Below are positions 27,219 to 35,553 of a stretch of 64,000 bases of DNA, one piece after another. Source of the stretch: Chryseobacterium phosphatilyticum (GTDB lineage Bacteria; Bacteroidota; Bacteroidia; Flavobacteriales; Weeksellaceae). The position numbers and the translations under genes were made by a program. The notes under the pieces are model-generated. The model saw only the letters and a program-made list of their open reading frames with translations, was not told the origin of the DNA and made no database searches. Location of the stretch: NCBI RefSeq assembly GCF_002899825.2, contig NZ_PPED02000001.1:1-64000 (forward strand), given 5' to 3'. Every line of letters begins with the position of its first letter. Positions within the stretch are counted from its first letter, which is position 1.

Positions 27219-27247
27219 TTAACTTAGTTAACTATTAACAAAGTTAA
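27219..27247. promoter_or_regulatory. MarR operator dyad in the marR-uvrA intergenic region
   Basis: TTAACTTAGTTAA and TTAACAAAGTTAA are 13-bp inverted arms with a single mismatch and a CTA spacer. The right arm contains, on the minus strand, TAACTTTG, a match to the Bacteroidota -7 element TAnnTTTG for marR. The left arm contains TAACTTAG, one base off, for uvrA. Binding here would cover both promoters. Confidence 0.75.
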
Positions 27248-27258
27248 TCATTTTCATC

Positions 27259-29508
27259 ATGGAAAATATAGAAATTACGAATGCGAGGCAAAATAATCTC
27301 AAAAATATTTCCATAAAAATTCCAAAACATAGGATTGTGGTTTTTACAGGAGTTTCTGGCTCGGGAAAATCCTCATTGGTTTTTGAAACTATTGGAGCAG
27401 AAGCCCAACGACAAATTAACGAAACCCAGAACAGTTTTATCAGAAATCGTCTGCAACATTATGGAGTACCGGATGTAGATAAAATTGAAAATCTCAATGT
27501 TCCGATTATTATCAATCAAAAACGACTGGGAGGAAATGCCAGATCCACAGTGGGCACAGCAGCAGATGTCTCTGCTTCTTTACGATTGTTATTTTCAAGA
27601 ATGGGAGAGCCGTTTGTGGGATACTCTAATGTTTTTTCATTTAATAATCCTCAGGGAATGTGCCCGGAATGTGAAGGATTAGGATTTGTTCAGGCACTGA
27701 ACATTAACACTCTGATTGATAAAAGTAAATCTTTACAGGAAGGAGCCATCCGTTTTCCGACATTTCAGCCGGGAGGATGGCGTCTCACCAGATATACTTT
27801 GTCCGGATATTTTGATAATGATAAAAAGTTGGAAGACTTTTCCGAAAAAGAATGGGAAATGCTTTTACACTCGCCGGAACATAAACCTAAACACCCACAC
27901 AAAGATTGGGGCAAAACGGTGAGGTATGAAGGCATAATTCCCAGAATTGAAAAAGCATTCCTGAAAAAAGATTCCAAAGAAAATATAACAAGAAAAGATG
28001 CGCTGAACCATATTGTCATTACAAAAATATGCCCTGTCTGCCAGGGAAAAAGGCTGAACGAAAAGATATTATCCTGTAAGATAAAAGAAAAAAATATAGC
28101 CGACTGTGCGGCACTTTCAGTTGATGAATTGCTGGAATTTATAAGTTCACTGGATTCTCAAACATATGAAGTTATTATCAATGAACTTTCTGCAAAGTTG
28201 CAGAATATGATAACCATTGGTTTGCAATACCTGACATTGGATAGAAATACAAACACCTTGTCAGGTGGTGAATCGCAGCGTATCAAAATGGTACGAAGCC
28301 TTGGAAACAGCTTGGTAGACCTCTTGTATATTTTCGATGAACCCAGCATTGGCCTTCATCCCAAAGACCTGCAGAATATTATATCCATTATCCAGCAAAT
28401 CAGGGATAAAGGAAATTCAGTTCTAATCGTTGAACATGATCCTGATTTGATTGCCATAGCAGACCGTGTTGTTGATATAGGTCCCGGTTCGGGAAGAAAT
28501 GGAGGAGAAGTGGTGTATGAAGGAACATTTAAACACTTAAAAACTTCCAAAGGTAAAACAGGTTCTTATTTTGCTAAAAAACCGACTTTAAAACGTGGAT
28601 TCAGGAAACCTGCCGGATATCTGGAGATTAGAAATGCCAATTTATACAATCTTAAGAATATCAGTGTAAACATTCCCACAGGACTGATGACTGTTGTAAC
28701 CGGAGTGGCAGGATCAGGAAAAAGTACATTAATCAATCGTGTATTGCCTGAATTTTATCCTAATGTAACCATTATTGATCAGTCTTTATTTGCAGCTAGT
28801 ACCCGATCAAATTTACTTACCTATTTAGGAATATCGGATATTATACGCAAGCTTTTTGCTCAAACCAATCATGTTTCGGAGAAGTTGTTCAGCAGAAACA
28901 GTGACGGGGCTTGTCTCAACTGTAAAGGATTGGGAGTGGAAAGAATAGACCTGGCCTTTATGGATGATATTGAACAGCCTTGTGAGGTCTGTGGCGGTTC
29001 AGGTTTTAATCCTGATGTATTGCAATATAAGTATAAGGAAAAAACCATTGCTGAGGTAATGGATCTCACCGTTTCCGAAGCGGCTCATTTCTTTACAGAA
29101 GAATCTGTTCTCAAAAATTTTGATTTGTTGTTGCAATTGGGATTGGACTACCTGATGCTGGGACAAAGGTTGGACAGCTTTTCCGGTGGGGAAAGACAAC
29201 GCCTGAAACTAACGAAGGAATTGAAAAATACTGATCAGATTATTATTTTAGATGAACCCAGTACAGGTTTACATCCGAGTGATACCCAGAAGTTGTTGAC
29301 TTTTTTTAACCATCTGGTGCATCAGGGAAATACTTTAATTGTGATTGAACATAATCTGGATATTATCGCACAGGCCGACTGGATCATTGATATTGGTCCC
29401 GGTGCAGGAAAGTATGGAGGAAAAATTGTCTTTGAAGGAACTCCTGAAGATCTCCTGAAAGATAAAAAGTCTTACACCGCAGAGTTTCTGATAAAACATA
29501 TTCAATAG
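27259..29508 (+). CDS. UvrA-like ABC ATPase (short, DrrC/UvrA2-like), 749 aa
   Basis: There are two ABC ATPase modules: Walker [10 protein letters not shown] at 31-39 and GVAGSGKST at 482-490, with LSGGE and FSGGE signatures, DEPSIGLHP and DEPSTGLHP. Zinc-finger motifs are CPECEGLGF with CPVCQGKRL, and CLNCKGLGV with CEVCGGSGF. At 749 aa it is about 190 residues shorter than housekeeping UvrA (~940), as in UvrA-like proteins linked to drug or DNA-intercalator tolerance. The MarR partner supports inducible resistance, although the inducer is unknown. Confidence 0.88.
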   Translation: MENIEITNARQNNLKNISIKIPKHRIVVFTGVSGSGKSSLVFETIGAEAQRQINETQNSFIRNRLQHYGVPDVDKIENLNVPIIINQKRLGGNARSTVGTAADVSASLRLLFSRMGEPFVGYSNVFSFNNPQGMCPECEGLGFVQALNINTLIDKSKSLQEGAIRFPTFQPGGWRLTRYTLSGYFDNDKKLEDFSEKEWEMLLHSPEHKPKHPHKDWGKTVRYEGIIPRIEKAFLKKDSKENITRKDALNHIVITKICPVCQGKRLNEKILSCKIKEKNIADCAALSVDELLEFISSLDSQTYEVIINELSAKLQNMITIGLQYLTLDRNTNTLSGGESQRIKMVRSLGNSLVDLLYIFDEPSIGLHPKDLQNIISIIQQIRDKGNSVLIVEHDPDLIAIADRVVDIGPGSGRNGGEVVYEGTFKHLKTSKGKTGSYFAKKPTLKRGFRKPAGYLEIRNANLYNLKNISVNIPTGLMTVVTGVAGSGKSTLINRVLPEFYPNVTIIDQSLFAASTRSNLLTYLGISDIIRKLFAQTNHVSEKLFSRNSDGACLNCKGLGVERIDLAFMDDIEQPCEVCGGSGFNPDVLQYKYKEKTIAEVMDLTVSEAAHFFTEESVLKNFDLLLQLGLDYLMLGQRLDSFSGGERQRLKLTKELKNTDQIIILDEPSTGLHPSDTQKLLTFFNHLVHQGNTLIVIEHNLDIIAQADWIIDIGPGAGKYGGKIVFEGTPEDLLKDKKSYTAEFLIKHIQ

Positions 29509-29548
29509 ATTAAAAATAAACCATTAAGAAAATTAAAGTTCATCATAG

Positions 29549-29679
29549 CATCACTGCGAGTCGCAGGTGAAGCAATCTAAAAACCTTATCCTTTCTTAAT
29601 GGTTTAAAAAATAGAAACTGTTATTGACCGGCAGTCTTTTGAGCCGCCTTAATTCTTTCTTCCACAAGTCTCCAGTCAT
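29549..29679. repeat. direct repeat, right copy, at the intact phytase 3' end
   Basis: This is the counterpart of 26642-26780, containing CATCACTGCGAGTCGCAGGT, CTTATCCTTTCTTAATGG and the last phytase codons. The TCATTGCGAGTCGCAGGC-type core looks like a dispersed intergenic element. Confidence 0.75.
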
Positions 29680-30661
29680 ATAAATGAAATACTCTTCCAT
29701 TACTCATCGCAACAAATACTCCTTTCGGGAATTTCGGTCCCAGATTGACAGCTGTTACCTCGGAACCGTCACTTTCACTGGTGGAAACAGGAATCTCTGC
29801 AATTCTTCCTTTTGAAGGAGCTTCTCTCAGATACACATTGAATGTGTCATTCTGCTGGTTGGAAACGAGGATGTAACCCGTGTTTTTTGAAACAGGATAG
29901 ATGGATATTCCTTCCACATCAGAGGTGAAATCTCCTTTACCAAACACAAGCAGTTCTTCATTCCCTTTTGAAGGATCTGCAAAGTATTGATGAACCCCAA
30001 ACTGTTCGTCAGAATAATAAATATATCCCATTTGGTCATCCACAGCAATACTTTCAATCTCTTTCAACCCACTATATTTTCCGAATTTCCGGACTATTGT
30101 TCCTATCATGGTTCCATTTTTTTCAGAAAGCTCATACTGCCAGAGATATCCGTCTTTTGGCCCTGATTTTCTTCCTACAATGGCATATATTTTTCCCGTT
30201 TCAGGGTTTTTGTACATTGAAATTCCCATAGGCCCGCGTTCTGTTTCCCCATCAAATACAGAAAATTCACCTACTTCTTTTAATTCCGGAAGAGAATAAA
30301 GCTTAACCTTATTGGTTTCTCTCTCTGTTACCGCTGCGATATCAACCTTTTTTCCGTTTAAAATAAAACCATATTCAATATCTACATTATTGGGACGCTT
30401 TAGTCCGGGAACTTTATTGATGATTTTTCCATTCAGATCAAAAGCATACAATCCGCCGTCAGTATCCTTATCTGTACCAATGATGATACTTTTTGACGCA
30501 TCTTTTGGATTAATCCAGATCGCCGGATCATCCGTATCATGAACTACGGTTTCCGTAATGATACTGGGTTTTAACTTTTCTATCGATTGTTTCTGCCCCT
30601 GACAGCTCATCATAAAAAAGGAAACTGCGAGGGGAACTATATAATAGGATATCTTGTTCAT
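29621..30661 (-). CDS. beta-propeller phytase-type lipoprotein, about 346 aa
   Basis: The start at 30661 (MNKISYYIV) gives a clean lipoprotein signal with lipobox MMSC (Cys20); an upstream in-frame ATG would overlap the receptor gene. Conserved phytase motifs are TETVVHDTDDPAIWINP, IIGTDKDTDGGLYAFDLNGK and RPNNVDIEYGF, with many Asp residues for calcium, and the length fits the family. The enzyme would remove phosphate from phytate. It starts 1 nt after the TonB-receptor stop, so receptor and phytase form one operon, probably for inositol-phosphate use. Confidence 0.88.
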   Translation of the reverse strand: MNKISYYIVPLAVSFFMMSCQGQKQSIEKLKPSIITETVVHDTDDPAIWINPKDASKSIIIGTDKDTDGGLYAFDLNGKIINKVPGLKRPNNVDIEYGFILNGKKVDIAAVTERETNKVKLYSLPELKEVGEFSVFDGETERGPMGISMYKNPETGKIYAIVGRKSGPKDGYLWQYELSEKNGTMIGTIVRKFGKYSGLKEIESIAVDDQMGYIYYSDEQFGVHQYFADPSKGNEELLVFGKGDFTSDVEGISIYPVSKNTGYILVSNQQNDTFNVYLREAPSKGRIAEIPVSTSESDGSEVTAVNLGPKFPKGVFVAMSNGRVFHLYDWRLVEERIKAAQKTAGQ

Positions 30662-30662
30662 G

Positions 30663-33473
30663 TTAAAAATCAAATTTTACTCCCATGGTAAATCGAGGTC
30701 TGTAATATTCTGCCTGAGCAGTTCTGTCCTGGATTCCCTGATAATACCTTAACGGCTGATTGGTTAAATTATTGGCTTCTGCAAATACCCTCAATTGGCT
30801 GGTAATTTTATAAGATGCATTGGCATCAAGGAAAAACTGTTTGTCATAATACCGGTCATCAAAAGCCTTACCTCCTAATTCGTCAATATAATGAGAGGCA
30901 TAATTCATGGAAATTCTGGCTGAAAAACGTTTGTTTTCCCATGAAAGCGATCCATTGAACATATGAGGTGCAGCGCCCGGAAGACCTACATCTGTTCTTT
31001 CAATACCTTCCTCATTGGTGATTCCTTTTGCTTTTGAATGAGTGTAGGTATAGTTAATATATATTCCAAGCCCTTTCCAGAAGGCACCCGGAATGAAATC
31101 AAGCTGTCTTTGTAAAGCTACTTCAAAGCCGTAAATATCAACATGATCTCCATTACGCTGCTGTATAAACTTCCAATTGTTTTCACCTGCCGGAATCGGA
31201 TTGGATTGACCTGAAAAATCATGGGCAAAATCATTGGTGGTATAATTTCTACGCGAATAGGTATAAATAAAGTCATTGAGGTTTTTGTAAAAAACACCCC
31301 CCGAAAGAATACCCACAGATTTAAAGTACTTTTCTGCCATGAAATCAAAATTATAGGCATATGTAGCCTTTAAATTCGGATTTCCTGCCGAAATAATCTC
31401 ATCTTCCGAGATTACATTCAGGTACGGAACCAATGAATAATAATTTGGACGGGCAAGTGCTGTGGTAAAGGCTGCACGAAGCACCAGATCCTGTACCGGA
31501 ACATATTTGAAAGAGATATTGGGAAGTACATTGGTGTACGTGTTGGTATTATTAATTTTTCCCACCAGATCTTTTTCGTTCATCACATAATTTCCGGTGT
31601 AGTCAATTTGTGTAGTTTCAATACGTGCTCCCACGATCATGGAAAGGTGATCATTGAAATCCTGATCCCAACGAACATATCCTGCATAAATCTGTTCCTT
31701 TGCACTATAATTGCTGGAAAGGAATTTGGACGGCTTCAGCTGTCCGTTAAACTGACCGGAATTAAATAAATCTAAATTTCCCAGATACGAAGGATCCACA
31801 AAAGTTCCCGGAACATAATTTCCCGGCTGAAAGTTTTGTCCGTTAAGATATAAAGTCGGTACCGAAAGTAAGCTTCCCATAGAAGTAACCGGTGTAAAGC
31901 TATAATAATCATTATTCCTTTCCTTCTCCTTTAAACGCATTCGCAAACCGGTACGAAGTCGTCCTTTTTGTCCTTCGATAAGAGAAAGAGGAAAACGCAC
32001 ATTCACTCTTGCTCCGAATTCCTTCTCCTGAGTGAAGCTATTGGCATCTGAAAGATCACTTAATTTATAGTTTCCTAAATTATCTTCATTCAGAAGGTTA
32101 ATCGTTGGTGTGCGCGGATCACTTAGATCCGGAGAAAAGTTCATTTTACTATTCTCAAACTCTATATATCTTTGGTGGGGCTTATCCTCACTTGCTGTTG
32201 CATAATTCATGGACCAGTCAAGATCTACCGTAGAACCCAGTAAATGTTCCCCTCTTAAGGCATAATTCTGTACTTTTTGCTTTTCCAGACGGGTGTTATC
32301 ATTTTCAGCATCACCTCCTTTGTTTTGTCTTGTCAGACTTCCTTTCCAACCCGTGATCTCAGTTTCATCGGTATTATAAACCGGTTTTACTTTATACCCC
32401 AGGGCAAACCGGGTTTCTTTATCATTTCGGAAGTTGTACATCGCTGAAGCATAGACTTTATTTTTTGAGTCAAATTCATAATCCATATTCAGATCAAAAC
32501 TATGTCTGATACGATGTTCATTGTAATAACGAACTCCCATTTTGCTGATGTAGGCAGTTTGTGCGGCATCATTGGCTATACTCCAGACAGGTTCAATATT
32601 ATCTGATCCAAAATTGTTGTTGTTGTAGGAAAAGCTGAATACCGCTCCCAATTTTTTGTTTAAAAAACGATTTCCATATACTAAGCCAGCCGTATAGTTT
32701 CCTTTTTCACGGATTGGGTTGTAACCTCCGGCCAAAGTTGCTGAAATTCTTTGCCCGTTAGGCGATGCCCTTGTAATCAGATTGACCGAACCTCCGATGG
32801 CATCGGCATCCATATCAGGAGTAAGGGTCTTATTCACTTCAATGGTAGAAATCATATCGGAAGGGATCAAATCCATCTGAACATTACGGTTGTCTCCCTC
32901 AGCAGAAGGAATTCTGTCTCCGTTCAGGGTAACAGAGTTCAGGTTGGGGGCAAGTCCTCTGATGATCAGGTTTCTGGCTTCTCCCTGGTCATTTTGTATG
33001 GTAATACCCGGAACACGCTTCAAAGCATCACCAATATTGGGATCCGGAAAACGTCCGATCTGGTCGGAAGAAATCACGTTGGTGATATTGGCATTATTTT
33101 TCTGCTTGTTTAGGGCTCTTGCCTGATTTTTCAAAGTTGTTCCCGAAACAATTACTTCAGCGATCGTTGTTTCTTTTTTGTCAAATACAATATTCTGTCT
33201 TGTATTTTTCTCAGGCTCAACCGTAACATTATATTGATGAATGCCGTACCCGAGATAATCAATTTTCATCGTATAATTCCCTGGAGGGACATTCAGAAAT
33301 ACAAAATTTCCATGTTCGTCGGAAGTTGTATAAATATTTCCCGGACTTAAGGAGATTCGGGCTCCCGGTAGGGCAATCTTCGAGTCATCGTTAATGTTCC
33401 CGGAAAGAGAACCGGTTTGTGCATAAAAAAATAGAGAAGCACAAAACAGTACAGATGTAAAAATTTTCTTCAC
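30663..33473 (-). CDS. TonB-dependent receptor partnered with phytase, 936 aa
   Basis: Signal peptide (1-19, FYAQ), carboxypeptidase-regulatory-like domain (about 22-95, GSLSGNINDD to YTMKIDYLGYG), then plug (about 125-240, SSDQIGRFPDPNIGDALKRVPG and IIRGLAPNLNSVTLNG). A barrel ends with RFTMGVKFDF. There is no STN domain, so it is not of the sigma-signalling type. The immediate coupling to a phytase lipoprotein suggests transport of an inositol phosphate or its product (inference). Confidence 0.9.
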   Translation of the reverse strand: MKKIFTSVLFCASLFFYAQTGSLSGNINDDSKIALPGARISLSPGNIYTTSDEHGNFVFLNVPPGNYTMKIDYLGYGIHQYNVTVEPEKNTRQNIVFDKKETTIAEVIVSGTTLKNQARALNKQKNNANITNVISSDQIGRFPDPNIGDALKRVPGITIQNDQGEARNLIIRGLAPNLNSVTLNGDRIPSAEGDNRNVQMDLIPSDMISTIEVNKTLTPDMDADAIGGSVNLITRASPNGQRISATLAGGYNPIREKGNYTAGLVYGNRFLNKKLGAVFSFSYNNNNFGSDNIEPVWSIANDAAQTAYISKMGVRYYNEHRIRHSFDLNMDYEFDSKNKVYASAMYNFRNDKETRFALGYKVKPVYNTDETEITGWKGSLTRQNKGGDAENDNTRLEKQKVQNYALRGEHLLGSTVDLDWSMNYATASEDKPHQRYIEFENSKMNFSPDLSDPRTPTINLLNEDNLGNYKLSDLSDANSFTQEKEFGARVNVRFPLSLIEGQKGRLRTGLRMRLKEKERNNDYYSFTPVTSMGSLLSVPTLYLNGQNFQPGNYVPGTFVDPSYLGNLDLFNSGQFNGQLKPSKFLSSNYSAKEQIYAGYVRWDQDFNDHLSMIVGARIETTQIDYTGNYVMNEKDLVGKINNTNTYTNVLPNISFKYVPVQDLVLRAAFTTALARPNYYSLVPYLNVISEDEIISAGNPNLKATYAYNFDFMAEKYFKSVGILSGGVFYKNLNDFIYTYSRRNYTTNDFAHDFSGQSNPIPAGENNWKFIQQRNGDHVDIYGFEVALQRQLDFIPGAFWKGLGIYINYTYTHSKAKGITNEEGIERTDVGLPGAAPHMFNGSLSWENKRFSARISMNYASHYIDELGGKAFDDRYYDKQFFLDANASYKITSQLRVFAEANNLTNQPLRYYQGIQDRTAQAEYYRPRFTMGVKFDF

Positions 33474-33591
33474 TTTCTTTAATTAGATTAAAAACTGCAA
33501 CAAAATTAAACGTCTGTTTGGGAAAAGACTTGAAGTTAAAATTAAGATTCCTTTAAGAATTGTTAATATGGAAAAATTTAAAAAAGCTTAT

Positions 33592-33975
33592 TTACACTTC
33601 AGATCCCAGATTTTTTTCACTAAGAGAACCTTCAAGCAATAAGGTCAATTCATCACATTGAATAATTGTACCATGTTGGATCGTAAATTCTGCCAATACC
33701 TTATGTTTAGCGATACTTCCATCTTTTAATAATGATTCTACAAGATGATGAGTAAAAATGACATTCCCGTTTTCTGCATAATGAATAATCTCAATTTTTT
33801 GTTCGGAAATTTTTTCTTTCAGCTTTTTGATATGCAGGACAAATTCCTTATAGTGTAATTGCTGGTGATCAACGAATTGAACATAATCTTTGGAGAAATA
33901 TTTTTCAATTAGTATTTCATCAAATACAGGATTTTCTAGCACATGAGTGAATACCTCCCGGATAAAATTTTTCAT
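33592..33975 (-). CDS. NTF2-like (SnoaL-type) small protein, 127 aa
   Basis: There is no signal peptide. The pattern DEILIEKYFSKDYVQFVD..., IEIIHYAENGNVIFTHH and VLAEFTIQHGTIIQCDE is typical of the cone-shaped NTF2-like superfamily of small ligand-binding or catalytic proteins. The role is unknown. The Crp/Fnr regulator gene ends upstream, 69 nt away, on the same strand, so they may be co-expressed. Confidence 0.75.
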   Translation of the reverse strand: MKNFIREVFTHVLENPVFDEILIEKYFSKDYVQFVDHQQLHYKEFVLHIKKLKEKISEQKIEIIHYAENGNVIFTHHLVESLLKDGSIAKHKVLAEFTIQHGTIIQCDELTLLLEGSLSEKNLGSEV

Positions 33976-34044
33976 AGCTTGATATTAATATGAAGCAAAA
34001 TTATATCACAGATTAACTTCGGGACGATAACAATTGTAAATAAA

Positions 34045-34578
34045 TTATCTGCGGTTTCTGATCCTGCTCAGAGACACACTGGTGATTCCAAGATAGGATG
34101 CAATATAATGTTGGGGAAACCTCAATAAAAGCTCCGGCCTGTCTTTAAGGAGATCTTCGTAGCGCTTTTGGGGAGAATCTTTTATAAAAGTCATCAATCG
34201 TTTGGTAATCTCACTGAAACGTTGATAGAAAAGCGGATTAAAAGTCTGCTGAAAGTCCGGATTATTCATCAATTTTCTGAAACTATCAATTTCCAATTCA
34301 TGCAAAATTGTTGGCTCTAATGTTTCGATGATAAATTCACTTTTAGTTCCGTTGAGAAAGCTGTCAAAAGATGATACGGCCTGGTTTTCTGTGATAAATT
34401 CTAAAGTAAGCTCACGACCATCCTGATAAAAATATTCTCTCAGGGCACCGCTTTTTACAAAGAACATTTTGTTGGAAATTTCTCCTTCATCCAGAAGAAC
34501 TCTTTTTGCCGGATACTTTACTTCAGATAATTCCTGAAGATTATTTTTTAAAAGAAAGAATAGGTCGGGTACATGCAT
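34045..34578 (-). CDS. Crp/Fnr-family transcriptional regulator, about 177 aa
   Basis: The cyclic-nucleotide-like beta barrel is seen at about 20-110 (LLDEGEISNKMFFVKSGALRE), followed by a long helix. The C-terminal HTH reads FPQHYIASYLGITSVSLSRI at the very end, shorter than E. coli CRP, as in many Bacteroidota members. ATG 34578 is chosen over the TTG nine bases upstream. A TACCTTTG promoter element ends only 6 nt before it. Confidence 0.88.
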   Translation of the reverse strand: MHVPDLFFLLKNNLQELSEVKYPAKRVLLDEGEISNKMFFVKSGALREYFYQDGRELTLEFITENQAVSSFDSFLNGTKSEFIIETLEPTILHELEIDSFRKLMNNPDFQQTFNPLFYQRFSEITKRLMTFIKDSPQKRYEDLLKDRPELLLRFPQHYIASYLGITSVSLSRIRNRR

Positions 34579-34584
34579 AACAAT

Positions 34585-34592
34585 CAAAGGTA
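34585..34592 (-). promoter_or_regulatory. TAnnTTTG promoter element of the Crp/Fnr gene
   Basis: On the minus strand the bases read TACCTTTG, a full match to the Bacteroidota -7 consensus. The ATG follows 6 nt later, so the mRNA would be leaderless or nearly so. Confidence 0.5.
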
Positions 34593-34628
34593 GGAAATTA
34601 AAACAAGCTATCGGAGAAATATCAGTAG

Positions 34629-34687
34629 AGGTGGGCTTTAGCCCGCCTTACTATAAATAAACATATCCATTGGCTTTAGCCAAAACT
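34629..34687. repeat. pair of short dispersed palindromes
   Basis: GTGGGCTTTAGCCCGCC (34631-34647) and TTGGCTTTAGCCAA (34671-34684) share the core GGCTTTAGCC. They form small hairpins with the same loop. They look like REP-type intergenic repeats. A genome-wide count would settle this. Confidence 0.5.
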
Positions 34688-34740
34688 TAAAATTGCCTTA
34701 TGAATAGTTGAATTTTTTTCCCAATTTGCAAAAGAAAACG

Positions 34741-35352
34741 ATGAACCCTATGAGCACATTCCCACAGATTTTATCCGATGAGAAAGTAAATGAACGTCAT
34801 ATTGACTTCAGAGATGCACTGTATCAACTGGATACTGAAAATTTAACTTCCGAAAACACTGATGTTCTCATCAAAATATACAAGACAACCAAGCAGATTG
34901 ATTATCGTAACAGAATTCTAAAGTTGTTATATACTCACAACTCATCCGATCTGCAGGAGTTTTTTGAAGGAGCATATAAAAAGGAAAGGTATCTGGATAT
35001 GAAAATATATGGTTTGCGTGGTCTTGCTTTGTTTTCTAATGAGAAATACATTGAAAAGCTGGTGAACAAGCTGAAATTGATATTGGCAAAGCGTGAAGAA
35101 ACAACACCGTACAACTATCAGGAATATGAATTATTGAGAGGAAAGAATGCATTACCTTTTATTGTCGATACCTACAATTATAATTGTTTAAAAGAATTAT
35201 TACAACAGGTGAACGAACAATATGAAAGGATGCCTGATGCGTTTAAAGGGCATTTTACCACCGATGAAAACGGGGAGATTACAAACCTTAGAACACCTGC
35301 TGAAAACTCAAAATTAATCACTGCATTTTTTAACCAACAGAAAAAGAATTGA
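34741..35352 (+). CDS. hypothetical helical protein, about 203 aa
   Basis: The frame is open from a TTG at 34708, but ATG 34741 (MNPMSTFPQIL) is a better start. The protein is all-helical, with VLIKIYKTTKQIDYRNRILKLL and MKIYGLRGLALFSNEKYIEKL, suggesting HEAT- or ARM-like repeats. No signal peptide or catalytic motif is seen. Confidence 0.55.
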   Translation: MNPMSTFPQILSDEKVNERHIDFRDALYQLDTENLTSENTDVLIKIYKTTKQIDYRNRILKLLYTHNSSDLQEFFEGAYKKERYLDMKIYGLRGLALFSNEKYIEKLVNKLKLILAKREETTPYNYQEYELLRGKNALPFIVDTYNYNCLKELLQQVNEQYERMPDAFKGHFTTDENGEITNLRTPAENSKLITAFFNQQKKN

Positions 35353-35504
35353 AAATCATAGATTTTCAAAGCCTAAAGTGAACTTATTATGCACAAAGCT
35401 TTTAACTTACAATAACTTAAGAGTTCAAAATTCTAAGTTTATATCAGATTATAAGATTTTCTGATATGAAATTATAAGTGTTACAAACTTTTGTGGTTAC
35501 AAAA

Positions 35505-35532
35505 AACCGCATCGGATATTTCCAATGCGGTT
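35505..35532. terminator. bidirectional terminator between convergent genes
   Basis: AACCGCAT and ATGCGGTT form a perfect 8-bp stem with an additional GGA/TCC inside. An A-run precedes it, which gives a U-run for the minus-strand transcript of the giant protein gene ending at 35554. The rest of 35353-35553 shows nothing recognisable. Confidence 0.75.
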
Positions 35533-35553
35533 TATAGTAAGTTTATTTTAATA

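Noticed and set aside
32751..33126. plus-strand frames opposite the phytase-linked TonB receptor plug
   Set aside because: They are mirror frames of conserved plug-domain codons with no independent evidence.
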